From positions 1,613,195-1,677,194 of the forward strand of contig CP133959.1 of NCBI GenBank assembly GCA_036251705.1: a stretch of DNA of 64,000 nt, written 5' to 3'. Both the position numbers and the translations under genes were made by a program. Below the pieces are notes generated by a model, which saw only the letters and a list, made by a program, of their open reading frames with translations, was not told where the DNA came from and made no database searches. Numbering within the stretch: the stretch's first letter is position 1; each line of letters starts with the position of its first letter. Shown here piece after piece: positions 17,121 to 25,592 of the stretch. Source of the DNA: Orbaceae bacterium lpD01 (GTDB taxonomy: Bacteria; Pseudomonadota; Gammaproteobacteria; Enterobacterales; Orbaceae).

Positions 17121-18125
17121 ATGCGAAAACCGAAAAAATTACTCAACCATCCTGACCATGTTCGGCGTGAAGTGATGCGGGGATTAACCTGTGCCTATAA
17201 TGGCCAGTTAACCACACTGAACGATCACTGCGCCGTTTATCGCCGCAATATCGCGGCTGATCAGGTGATTATTGTCAGTGGCGGCGGCAGTGGTCACGAA
17301 CCCACCTTTGCCGGTTTTATTGGCAAGGGCGGCATTGATGCCTGTGCGCTGGGGGAAGTATTTACCTCACCCTCCCCCGATCAAATTATTGCCGTGACGC
17401 AGGCGGCGCATACCGGTCAGGGCGTGCTGTTCTTATATGGTAATTATGCTGGCGACGGGATGAATTTCGATATCGCCGCCGAAATTTTGGCCGAATCCGG
17501 TATTCAAACCCGCACCCTGCGGGCGACCGATGATATCGCCTCCGCTCCCCCATCCAGAATCAACGATCGCCGCGGTGTAGGCGGGATTATGTTTCTGTAT
17601 AAAATCGCCGGTAGCGCCGCCCAGTATCAACACTATAACTTGACCCAGCTGCATACCCTCACCAGCAAAGCCAATCAGCATACCCGCACCATTGGCGTGG
17701 CGCTGGATGGTTGTGCCCTTCCCCAAGCCAGCCGCTTTAATTTCGAGTTGGCCGAGGACGAAATTGAGATGGGTATCGGTATCCATGGTGAAGCCGGTCT
17801 TAGCCGGCAAAAAATGACCAGCATGGATGAAACGGTGGTTGAGATGGTGGATAGGCTCTGTACGGATCTGCCTTATCAATCGGGCGATCGCCTTTGTGTC
17901 GCCATCAATAATCTTGGTGCGCTCAGTAATACTGAATTATTGATTGCTGCCGGTAAAGTCGGTCAGGAACTGGATAAACGCGGCATCATCATACACGATA
18001 TGGTCAGCGGCCATTTTTGTACCGCTCTTGAGATGGCCGGTTTCTCGATCAGCTTTTTAAAACTCGATGCTGAGCTGCAAGCACTGTATGACATGCCTTG
18101 TGATACCTTAGGTTGGAGAAAATAG
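17121..18125 (+). CDS. dhaK: Dihydroxyacetone kinase subunit DhaK (canonical copy)
   Basis: A 334-residue DhaK-family protein. It has the substrate-pocket motif GGGSGHEP with His59, and the GIHGE motif with His222, which by family knowledge forms a covalent hemiaminal with dihydroxyacetone. Other conserved blocks are LGEVFTSPS, LYGNYAGDGMNF and MAGFSISFLKLD. It should bind a short ketone such as dihydroxyacetone in the cytoplasm, with phosphoryl transfer from its DhaL partner encoded one base downstream. The start at 17121 has AAGGAGG ten bases upstream and replaces the longer frame beginning at 16956. No DhaM gene is nearby. It is convergent with a second, more divergent DhaK/DhaL pair. Confidence 0.9.
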   Translation: MRKPKKLLNHPDHVRREVMRGLTCAYNGQLTTLNDHCAVYRRNIAADQVIIVSGGGSGHEPTFAGFIGKGGIDACALGEVFTSPSPDQIIAVTQAAHTGQGVLFLYGNYAGDGMNFDIAAEILAESGIQTRTLRATDDIASAPPSRINDRRGVGGIMFLYKIAGSAAQYQHYNLTQLHTLTSKANQHTRTIGVALDGCALPQASRFNFELAEDEIEMGIGIHGEAGLSRQKMTSMDETVVEMVDRLCTDLPYQSGDRLCVAINNLGALSNTELLIAAGKVGQELDKRGIIIHDMVSGHFCTALEMAGFSISFLKLDAELQALYDMPCDTLGWRK

Positions 18126-18126
18126 T

Positions 18127-18768
18127 ATGAATGTGAATGAAACCCAAGCTATGCTCTATTTTACGGCTGAAAAGATGGTTGAAAGTGAACCGACCTTAAC
18201 CGCGCTCGATCAAGTCATTGGCGATGGTGACCATGGCATTGGTATGCAGCGCGGTTTTGCCGCTGTCAGGCAACAGTTACAAGATCCGGCTTTTCAGGCT
18301 CACGATATCGGTGACCTATTTAACCAAATCGGCACCAAACTGATGACCACCATGGGCGGCGCTTCTGGCGCTATTTTTGGTACGCTATTTCGCGCCGGCG
18401 GCAAAAGTATCCCCGGAGAAACGCAATTGACCAGTCAGGTGCTGGCCACCTTACTCAATCAGGGCTGGCGAGCGGTGCATCAGCGCGGTCAAGCCAAGCC
18501 GGGCGATAAAACCATGGTCGATGCCCTAGCGGCGGCGGCTCAAACCGCACAAGCCGAGGCGACTAAACCGCTCGATCAGGCGCTGGCGGCCGTCGCCAAG
18601 GCGGCGATGGCCGGTGCTGAGCAGACTCAAACCATGATTGCCGTGTTTGGCCGGGCAAAAAATTTAGGCGAAAGAGCGCTGGGACATATTGATCCTGGCG
18701 CTATGTCGATGGCTTATATCTTAACCTTTATGTCAGATTATGTGCGTCACTCGGCACGATATACCTGA
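18127..18768 (+). CDS. dhaL: Dihydroxyacetone kinase subunit DhaL (canonical copy)
   Basis: A 213-residue DhaL-family nucleotide-binding subunit. It keeps all family signatures: LDQVIGDGDHGIGM with the three metal-binding Asp, MGGASGAIFGT, KPGDKTMVDAL and DPGA near the end. DhaL holds the nucleotide and passes phosphate to the ketone bound by DhaK. In PTS-linked systems tightly bound ADP is rephosphorylated by DhaM; in others ATP is exchanged. No DhaM is present here, so the donor cannot be decided from the window. It starts one base after dhaK ends, and a strong bidirectional terminator follows. Confidence 0.9.
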   Translation: MNVNETQAMLYFTAEKMVESEPTLTALDQVIGDGDHGIGMQRGFAAVRQQLQDPAFQAHDIGDLFNQIGTKLMTTMGGASGAIFGTLFRAGGKSIPGETQLTSQVLATLLNQGWRAVHQRGQAKPGDKTMVDALAAAAQTAQAEATKPLDQALAAVAKAAMAGAEQTQTMIAVFGRAKNLGERALGHIDPGAMSMAYILTFMSDYVRHSARYT

Positions 18769-18853
18769 TAAATAATATCCAATAAATGATAACTGATCAA
18801 AGCGAAACATAGTGCCATCAACAATAGTGCCGTCAACATAGCGGCGCTAGCGT

Positions 18854-18882
18854 AAAAAAAGTCACCGCAAGGTGACTTTTTT
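18854..18882. terminator. Bidirectional terminator between the two convergent DhaKL gene pairs
   Basis: AAAAAAAGTCACC, a GCAA tetraloop and GGTGACTTTTTT form a symmetrical hairpin with A- and T-runs on both sides, suited to stop transcription from both directions. Confidence 0.9.
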
Positions 18883-18919
18883 ATGATAGCAATACGGCAA
18901 TATCCGCCGCTCTAAGGCA

Positions 18920-19759
18920 TCAGTTGACTTGTTCTATACTGTCATTGGGATATGAGCGAGCTGGATCAGAGGGACTTTGCTCTGAATGATTTGGATCTGA
19001 GTAATTTGGATCTGAGTCATTTAATTCATCAACAAATTTGGCATAGCCAGCCAGCAGCAGCTTAGCAACATAAGCACCGGGATCGAGTAGATGACGGGAT
19101 TTTTCGCCATGTCCGGCAGCACGGCCGTGTACCGCTAGCATCTGCTGAGTGGCTAACGCACCTTGCTGGGCGCCGGCATAAGCCTGCTGAGCGAGCAGCG
19201 CCCAGTCCATATCATTGCTCGCTGAATGTAAGACCGATAAAGCCGGATAGAGGCCATCCAAAAAGGTTTTCTCACCCAGCTCCGCTTTACCTCGCGCCTT
19301 GACCCCCTCAAAATAGGCGCTAAAAAATCGGCCAAATTCCGCAGCGGTGATGGTCGATTGGCCTTTGAAGGCCTTGCCTACTTGCATCAGCCCTGACGCC
19401 ATTAAGGTGCCCATGGTCGACGGCACTGCGGTTGACATAGCTTTGCCGGCAGTATAAACCAATCGCCCGATATCGGACTCCCGACTGGCCTGAATAGCCT
19501 GATAAGCGGCGGCAAACCCATCACTCATGGTCAGACCTAAATCACCGTCCCCCACGACACTATCGAGATCAGTGAGTTTCGTCTTTTCGGCCGACATGAC
19601 TGCTGCCCAATGCTGGAATAATCGATTTAAATCGGCCCGACCCAGTTGTCTGGCCGCAATCTGAGCCGGTTGTGTAGTAGATTGTATGGACGATGGTGCG
19701 GCGGGTGATATCGTTGATCCTGTCGCTGATTGCTGCGCTGTTGGTTTCGTTGATCGCAT
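18920..19759 (-). CDS. Divergent DhaL-like subunit with low-complexity tails
   Basis: A 279-residue DhaL-family protein, longer than the usual 210. About 38 Ser/Thr/Ala/Gln-rich residues precede the domain. About 35 Asp/Ser/Pro/Asn-rich residues follow it, built from SDPNxS-like repeats. In the core, LDSVVGDGDLGLTM keeps the three metal-binding Asp but replaces the usual His by Leu. The GGASG loop is replaced by PSTMG, and KPGDKTM becomes ELGEKTF; DPGA is kept. Nucleotide binding is plausible but altered. GAGGGAGG before the ATG supports the start. It is the last gene of the PTS operon, ten bases after its DhaK-like partner. Its substrate probably differs from dihydroxyacetone. Confidence 0.85.
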   Translation of the reverse strand: MRSTKPTAQQSATGSTISPAAPSSIQSTTQPAQIAARQLGRADLNRLFQHWAAVMSAEKTKLTDLDSVVGDGDLGLTMSDGFAAAYQAIQASRESDIGRLVYTAGKAMSTAVPSTMGTLMASGLMQVGKAFKGQSTITAAEFGRFFSAYFEGVKARGKAELGEKTFLDGLYPALSVLHSASNDMDWALLAQQAYAGAQQGALATQQMLAVHGRAAGHGEKSRHLLDPGAYVAKLLLAGYAKFVDELNDSDPNYSDPNHSEQSPSDPARSYPNDSIEQVN

Positions 19760-19769
19760 GAGACCTCCC

Positions 19770-20792
19770 TCAAGATGACGCGGGAAACTGTTTAAAAAAA
19801 GGCGTATTGGCCGCGGCCGTTAATAATCGTTTCAGTTCCGCATCCAGTTTCAGCAAACTGATCGAAAAACCGGCCATCTCCATCGCCGTCGCGTACTCCC
19901 CGACATAGGTATGATAAATTTGGATATTGGCCGCCGCTAAGCCCTGACTGACCCGCTGGAACACAATATATTGCTCTTCTAATGGCGTAGCGCCTAAGCC
20001 ATTGATCAGCACCGCCACCTCATCACCGCCTTGATAAGGCAGATCCATCAAAAGTTGTGGTAACATCTCATCGACAATCTCATTGGCCGTGAGTAATTTA
20101 CCGCGCCGGATACCGGTTTCACCATGGATGCCCATACCAATCTCCATCTCATCCTCACCGAGCGTAAACCCCGGTTTGCCGACACGGGGCACGATACACG
20201 GCGATAAGGCGACCCCCAGAGTACGGGTCGCCAGACTGGCTTTGTGTGCAACTCGTTTGACATTATCCAGGTCCATCATCTCACTGGCCGCGGCACCGGC
20301 ACATTTATAGACAAAGAAGATACCGGCCACCCCACGACGAGTACTCTTTTGGCCATCTTGCGGCGGCGCTCCGGACGCCACATCATCCCCCGCCACCACC
20401 GTCTCAACCCGAATACCGGCTTCAAAATCGGCCATTTCCGCCGCCATGTCGAAGTTAAAAATATCGCCATTATAATTACCATACAAATATAATACGCCGG
20501 CGCCGCTGTCTACCGCCTGTGTGATGGCCAAGATCTGCTCAGCACCGGGCGATTGAAAGACCTCGCCAATCGCGCAGCCATCGAGCATGCCCTGCCCGAC
20601 ATAACCGAGGAACAGCGGTAAATGTCCAGAGCCACCGCCGGTGACTAACGCCACTTTACCGGCCACTTTATACTGGCTGACCAGACAGTGCTGGTCATCG
20701 TTCACATAGCTCAGCGCCTGTGGATGAGCCGCATAAATACCGGCTAACATCTCGCTGACAAACTGCTCGGGTTGATTGAGTATTTTTTTCAT
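19770..20792 (-). CDS. Divergent DhaK-like ketose kinase subunit
   Basis: A 340-residue DhaK-family protein. It has GGGSGHLPLF with His57 (the canonical copy has HEPTF) and GIHGE with His223, so both pocket histidines remain. LGEVFQSPG becomes IGEVFQSPG and the rest follows the family (LYGNYNGDIFNFD, MAGFSISLLKLD). The change of Glu-Pro to Leu-Pro after the first His alters the substrate pocket. Some DhaK-family enzymes phosphorylate erythruloses, so a four- or five-carbon ketose is possible. The start at 20792 is chosen because AAAAGG lies eight bases upstream; the ATG at 20810 has no such site. It lies between the aldolase and divergent DhaL genes. Confidence 0.85.
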   Translation of the reverse strand: MKKILNQPEQFVSEMLAGIYAAHPQALSYVNDDQHCLVSQYKVAGKVALVTGGGSGHLPLFLGYVGQGMLDGCAIGEVFQSPGAEQILAITQAVDSGAGVLYLYGNYNGDIFNFDMAAEMADFEAGIRVETVVAGDDVASGAPPQDGQKSTRRGVAGIFFVYKCAGAAASEMMDLDNVKRVAHKASLATRTLGVALSPCIVPRVGKPGFTLGEDEMEIGMGIHGETGIRRGKLLTANEIVDEMLPQLLMDLPYQGGDEVAVLINGLGATPLEEQYIVFQRVSQGLAAANIQIYHTYVGEYATAMEMAGFSISLLKLDAELKRLLTAAANTPFFKQFPASS

Positions 20793-20934
20793 ATTGTTAC
20801 GCCTTTTCATCAGATAAGTACCCTCGCATCACCGATTGATGATCTCAACGATCATGAGACGACGTGCGTTTGATTGACACATCCGCCGCAGCGGGTGATG
20901 TCAGTGAGCGATTTACGGTTTACGTTATATGCCA

Positions 20935-21606
20935 CTATGCCGGAGACTTAAATTTAATCTGGCTGGGATAAGCCCACTGCTGTAACTCGGCCGCCGCAAA
21001 TCCGCCTGGATCGCGGCCGCCATTGATCAGTAACGCGTGATAATAAATCTCCGCCATCTCTTCAATATAGGCCGCTTTCAGTACCGCTTCATAGGGTGAT
21101 TTATCCACCGCAATCGCGCCATGCCGCTCCATTAAGATAGCGTCAGCGCGCTTAATAGGCTCGATCACACTATTGGATAAATCTGGCGTGCCGGGCCGGC
21201 CGTACGGCGCTACTGGAATAACACCCTCTTGCAGATTTAAGATGGCACACTCATAGACCACCGCTGGAATCGGCCGGGCCAGCACCGCAAACGCCGTGGC
21301 ATAAATTGAATGGGTATGTGAAACAGCAAAAATATCGGGTCGGGTTTTATAAATTTCCAGATGCATCAGACACTCACTGGTTGGTCTGAGGCCGGACTGC
21401 GCTTCAATCACATTCGCCTGCAGATCCATCACTACTATATCACGCGGTGTGAGCAGATTTTTATCTACTGTGGTGGGAGTCACCAGCACATAACCAGTCT
21501 CGCTATCCCGCACACTCGAATTACCGGCTTTATGCTTACACAGCCCCCAGGCGGCAGCTTTTTGGGCCATCTCCACCACATCCTGTTTTTGTCTCTCTAA
21601 CATCAT
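20935..21606 (-). CDS. Class II aldolase/epimerase of the FucA/AraD family
   Basis: A 223-residue zinc-dependent enzyme. The phosphate-binding GNSSVRD is at residues 28-34, the catalytic glutamate is Glu78 (RPTSE), and zinc ligands are His97 and His99 (SHTHS) with His162 (ERHG). Members cleave fuculose-1-P, rhamnulose-1-P or related ketose phosphates to DHAP and an aldehyde, or epimerise ribulose-5-P. A catalytic-type Glu and short length favour an aldolase. Its place between a sugar PTS and a DhaKL pair suggests cleavage of the imported sugar phosphate, with the ketone product phosphorylated next. Substrate unknown. Confidence 0.85.
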   Translation of the reverse strand: MMLERQKQDVVEMAQKAAAWGLCKHKAGNSSVRDSETGYVLVTPTTVDKNLLTPRDIVVMDLQANVIEAQSGLRPTSECLMHLEIYKTRPDIFAVSHTHSIYATAFAVLARPIPAVVYECAILNLQEGVIPVAPYGRPGTPDLSNSVIEPIKRADAILMERHGAIAVDKSPYEAVLKAAYIEEMAEIYYHALLINGGRDPGGFAAAELQQWAYPSQIKFKSPA

Positions 21607-21629
21607 TACGCTCCTGTTTCATGATTGAC

Positions 21630-23693
21630 TTATGAATAACTAGCAAACAGCGCGCCAATCTCCTGCGCACTGCTAGCGACACGGATTTGACTGGCGCCCT
21701 GATAAAAGGCTAACAGCTCATTGAGCTGGCCTAAGGCTTTTAAATGTTGTTGTAAATCTGGCGTCGCTAACACCACAATCAGATCGGCGCTTAAATAACC
21801 GGCAATATCGATCGGTTTGGACAGTTTAAGCAGCGACATACCGACCAGATTAACGCCATCGTCAATCCCGGCATGGGCGATAATTAGCCCTTCGGCCAAC
21901 AAGATATAAGGCTGGGTTAAGCTGATTTTCTCAATAATGCATGCGACATAACCGGGTTCAATCCACTGTTTAGTCAATAGCGGCTGCGCAGCCAGCGCAA
22001 TCGCTTGTGACCAGTCCATTCCGGCGGCATCGGCAATCTGAATATGCGAAGCCGGCATCAGATCGGCTAAAGCGGGCATGGCGAAGGCCATCTGCTGGCC
22101 GCTATGCACTCGGGTATGATCCGGATAAAGATAGTCGCTCAGCGCTTTATGTAATGCTTTACGATCGCCAATCTGGCTATGTTGTTCAATCAGGCAGAGT
22201 AACTGCTCAACCTGAATAAAATGCGGATCTACTCCTTGCAGCACACTGATGACCTGATGGCGAAAAGCCTGTTTATGCAGTTGATGTAAACCCGGTTGAA
22301 TCATAAACAGCAGTTTGGCGGTATGGAGATGACAGGTTGCAAAGACAATATCGTAACAGCCCTGATATTTGTCATATTGCCGTTTCGACATCACCCCAGC
22401 AAAGTGCAGCTCAGGCAGTAACACTTGCAGGGTTAAATATAAATAGGTCGATAGCGTAGCACTGTTTTCAGATACCACAATGGCCACTTTCTTGCTCTTA
22501 ATCTGATTGAGCATACCCTCCCGGGTGAGCCAGCCGCCAAACAGTACGGTGATAAACGCGATCTCCTCATCGGGCATTGGCAGCTGTAACAGTCGTTCAA
22601 ATGGCGCCACCGCCCGCCGCACCATCTCATGCAAGTGACCAAAATCTTGCAGCACAATCTCATAGACGCTGTTGATATTGGCAATCTGGTAACGAATCCG
22701 ATAGTAGGCCGACTTCCAGTGCTGGTAAATACGTTCAATCAGTTCGTTTTTATCTTTAAAGGTGATACAGCTGATCTGCTGAAAGATATCGATCACTGTC
22801 ACCACGCTCTCAAGTAGGTCGGCCTCAAGATGAAAATATTTATCAGCCAGGGTTTGAATGTTGGAACTTTGGATAAGTACGGTCAAAAAGATCTGTTCAT
22901 TAGCATCGGTGATACCGAGCGGGACCAGCAGTTTTTGGATCAACTGAAAATCACGGCTGCCTGTCACCTCGGCATAGTTGTCCGGTAGGGTCTGAATCAT
23001 TTTACCGGAGGCAATTCGATGTAAAATAAACCCCATATAGTAAGTCAGCTCTCTTAACTGTTCATCGGTAAACAGAATTTTGCGCTGCTTTTCGATCTCG
23101 GTAAAAACATGGGGTACTTGGGCTAAACGGCCACCAGTAATTTGACGACTGGCCGATAACACAGTATCGGCAATCGGCATCGCCATAATCTGGCGGATCA
23201 GAATAAGCAATAAGTGGCGCTTATTGATTTCAAAGCCGCGCAGATGATAACCCTGCTGCCGATCATAATGAATCTGTAAGTGATAGCCTTTGATCTGACA
23301 CTGAATTTTCTTCATATCATTGATAATGGTATTTTGACTGACCTGCAGCGCGGAGGATAAATGAATTAAGGATTGTCGCTCAGTCCGGATCAGTAAGTAA
23401 AACAGAATCAGTTGGCTGCGTTCGGTCTCAGAATAGAGGTAGCGCCCCGCCGGCACCGACACTTCCCGCAGCTTAAAGGTATCAATCACTCGACTAGAGA
23501 CCGCCAGTTTACCGGTTTTAAAGCGTTGAATCGGTTCCAGCTGATGTGAAGTAAGATAATCATTGACCTTTTGCAGGGTATAGCTGAGCTGCTTACGGCT
23601 TAACCCCAATAACTGTTCAAGCTCAATCCCGGTCAGACTGGGATTATGCACCACGGCGTCTAATACCTGATGGATCCGTTTATCGGCAACCAT
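21630..23693 (-). CDS. PRD-domain transcriptional regulator with PTS IIB- and IIA-like domains
   Basis: A 687-residue BglG/MtlR-type regulator. It has N-terminal DNA-binding helix-turn-helix regions (about 1-160), two PTS regulation domains (about 190-400), a IIB-like segment (about 405-490, SKKVAIVVSENSATLSTYL) and a IIA-like C-terminal domain with His607 (IIAHAGIDDGV). Such proteins are switched by phosphorylation from HPr and the cognate PTS and usually activate their neighbouring sugar operon. The IIB-like part has Ser where active IIB proteins have Cys, so it may only sense. It sits inside the operon between IIC and the aldolase gene, which would make regulation autogenous. Confidence 0.88.
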   Translation of the reverse strand: MVADKRIHQVLDAVVHNPSLTGIELEQLLGLSRKQLSYTLQKVNDYLTSHQLEPIQRFKTGKLAVSSRVIDTFKLREVSVPAGRYLYSETERSQLILFYLLIRTERQSLIHLSSALQVSQNTIINDMKKIQCQIKGYHLQIHYDRQQGYHLRGFEINKRHLLLILIRQIMAMPIADTVLSASRQITGGRLAQVPHVFTEIEKQRKILFTDEQLRELTYYMGFILHRIASGKMIQTLPDNYAEVTGSRDFQLIQKLLVPLGITDANEQIFLTVLIQSSNIQTLADKYFHLEADLLESVVTVIDIFQQISCITFKDKNELIERIYQHWKSAYYRIRYQIANINSVYEIVLQDFGHLHEMVRRAVAPFERLLQLPMPDEEIAFITVLFGGWLTREGMLNQIKSKKVAIVVSENSATLSTYLYLTLQVLLPELHFAGVMSKRQYDKYQGCYDIVFATCHLHTAKLLFMIQPGLHQLHKQAFRHQVISVLQGVDPHFIQVEQLLCLIEQHSQIGDRKALHKALSDYLYPDHTRVHSGQQMAFAMPALADLMPASHIQIADAAGMDWSQAIALAAQPLLTKQWIEPGYVACIIEKISLTQPYILLAEGLIIAHAGIDDGVNLVGMSLLKLSKPIDIAGYLSADLIVVLATPDLQQHLKALGQLNELLAFYQGASQIRVASSAQEIGALFASYS

Positions 23694-23873
23694 ACCGCCC
23701 CCTTAATGACCGCACTATCAGGCGGCCGGTTTTTCGGCGAATCCTTCGCATCGGGTTCGCGCTGTTATATTGTGGTTGAACGTGAGCACTAAAAGTGCCG
23801 CGCTCATCGATGTCATCAACCTGATGGATAAAACGTCATACCGATACGACCAACTGCGCCGGGCTAAAGGCTT
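23694..23873. other. Gap between PTS IIC and the PRD regulator gene
   Basis: This 180-base gap is the longest inside the otherwise tight operon. A short open frame on the plus strand (from 23770) shows nothing recognisable. It may hold an internal promoter for the regulator and downstream genes. Confidence 0.4.
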
Positions 23874-25277
23874 TTACGCCTGCCGGGCCGGTGCGTCCTG
23901 CGCTGATTCAGCTAAGCATTGTTTCGCCTCAGCGCGCAGCTCTTTAGCATAAAAATAGTAACCAACCGACCAGTAGATCGCCAGTAGCAGCGGGATAAAG
24001 TAGCCTTGCATAAACTCAATCAAGAACGAGAATGCGTACGTAAACACCGGCGCATCGATCGAACTATTGGAGATCAGCTGCTCAGGTGGGATATGAATCG
24101 CTTTGGTCGCCAGCCCTAGCTCGGTAATGATCGGCGCAAACTGTGTCCCCACCAATAAGAAAAAAGGCACGCCAATAATGGCTAAAATGATCATTCTCAG
24201 CGTATTGCCCTTGGTTAAAATATAAGCTGGCACAACTAAGGCAATATTGATAATGCCGGCAAAGGGCAAAATTTTATTACCCGGTAAAATCACCGCCCAG
24301 ATCAAGGTAAACGGGATAGCGATAATCACAGTAAACCAGATCTCATTCGATCCGCCCATAAACGGCCAGTCCAACCCGACAAATAGTTTACGGCCGGCAA
24401 AGCGCCGATTCATATAGTCACTGATCGCCTCTGAGATAGGTGATAAGGCCTGCATAAACAGCTTGGAGATCATCGGAAATAGCATCAGCGCCGTCGCTGC
24501 CTGAACGCCCAATAGCAAAATAGTCGACAGCGGATAACCGGCGATCACCCCAAACATCACCCCGAGCAGAAAGCCGATGACATGATTTTCCGCCAGCACC
24601 CCTAACCTTTCCCTTAACACCGCCGCATCCATCGGTTTATTCAAGGCGGGAATCTTGCGCAGTAACCGATCAAAAGGATAATAAATTGCCGCGAAAAACA
24701 GCATACGATGGGTACAGGTGACACCCGGTATTTGGGTTAACTGTTCAATCCGGTGCTGATTAATATCGCCGGAGTTGAGTTCCAGCACGGTTTGTAAACT
24801 AGCTATCACAAACGCCAGGATTAAGGCAGCCAGCGTACCGATTATCGGCGTGGCCATCGCCAGAACAATAAACGCAGTAAAGATTTTGCCCCAGACATTC
24901 CAAAAATCGGCATTGAAGGTGGCGGTTTTTTTACCGACCAGCATGGCAATATTAATCAACACCTGTAACGGGAACATTAAAAAGGCATAGGGCCAGGCCC
25001 ACGAGACATTAGCCATGGTGGTCCAGCCACCATCGATAATACTCAGCGTAATCCCGGTCCGCGCCATCATGGCTTGCGCGGCGGCGCCGATCGCGGTCAC
25101 CATAAAGCCAATCAGCATACTCATGCCGACAAACGCCACGCCGAGGGTTATTGCCGCCGAGGCAGCATCCCTAAATTTCATGCGCACGATCAGACCGGCG
25201 ATGAGCATAATAACGGGCACAAAAACCGGGGCGCCCAGATTTAAAATGGTATTGACCACCATACTCAGAAAATCCAT
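23874..25277 (-). CDS. PTS transporter subunit IIC, galactitol family
   Basis: A 467-residue polytopic membrane protein of the GatC type. Family features are a start with MDFLSMVVNTILNLGAPVFV, the MDGGWTTMANVSWAWPYAF-like region (here IDGGWTT) and GLDWPFMGGSNEIWF. It forms the membrane channel through which the sugar enters while being phosphorylated. The frame is open from 25316, but the ATG at 25277 has AAGGAGAACAGTG directly before it. It lies 22 bases after the IIB stop. Galactitol-family IIC proteins also carry arabitol, xylitol and other substrates, so the sugar is not known. Confidence 0.9.
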   Translation of the reverse strand: MDFLSMVVNTILNLGAPVFVPVIMLIAGLIVRMKFRDAASAAITLGVAFVGMSMLIGFMVTAIGAAAQAMMARTGITLSIIDGGWTTMANVSWAWPYAFLMFPLQVLINIAMLVGKKTATFNADFWNVWGKIFTAFIVLAMATPIIGTLAALILAFVIASLQTVLELNSGDINQHRIEQLTQIPGVTCTHRMLFFAAIYYPFDRLLRKIPALNKPMDAAVLRERLGVLAENHVIGFLLGVMFGVIAGYPLSTILLLGVQAATALMLFPMISKLFMQALSPISEAISDYMNRRFAGRKLFVGLDWPFMGGSNEIWFTVIIAIPFTLIWAVILPGNKILPFAGIINIALVVPAYILTKGNTLRMIILAIIGVPFFLLVGTQFAPIITELGLATKAIHIPPEQLISNSSIDAPVFTYAFSFLIEFMQGYFIPLLLAIYWSVGYYFYAKELRAEAKQCLAESAQDAPARQA

Positions 25278-25299
25278 CACTGTTCTCCTTGCTGAAGGT

Positions 25300-25578
25300 T
25301 TACCGACAGGCGGCAATCATTTTTTGTAACTCCTGATCCATGTTGAAACCGGTTAAAAAAGCGATACCGTTAATCACCGGAATCGGGTACGGCTTATCAA
25401 CTTTGGTAATTGCAATATAGGCCGCACTATCTTTAATGTGGGTATCGACCGATTTCAGATCGATCACCTCGACTTTAATATCTGAAATGCCCTGCTCTTT
25501 TAATAAGCGGCTCACTTTACTGGCCACCGTTTGCGACGTGGCGACGCCACTTCCGCATGCTACAATCACTTTTTTCAT
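25300..25578 (-). CDS. PTS transporter subunit IIB, galactitol family
   Basis: A 92-residue IIB domain with the phosphocysteine loop VACGSGVATSQT (Cys8) at its N-terminus and a GatB-like fold pattern. It receives phosphate from the IIA protein encoded 14 bases upstream and passes it to the sugar held by IIC. Length and motif are normal for the family. Confidence 0.9.
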   Translation of the reverse strand: MKKVIVACGSGVATSQTVASKVSRLLKEQGISDIKVEVIDLKSVDTHIKDSAAYIAITKVDKPYPIPVINGIAFLTGFNMDQELQKMIAACR

Positions 25579-25592
25579 CTGATTATCTCCGG

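Noticed and set aside
17433..17879. 148-codon open frame opposite dhaK
   Set aside because: Antisense to a clear DhaK gene, and the protein shows no recognisable family.
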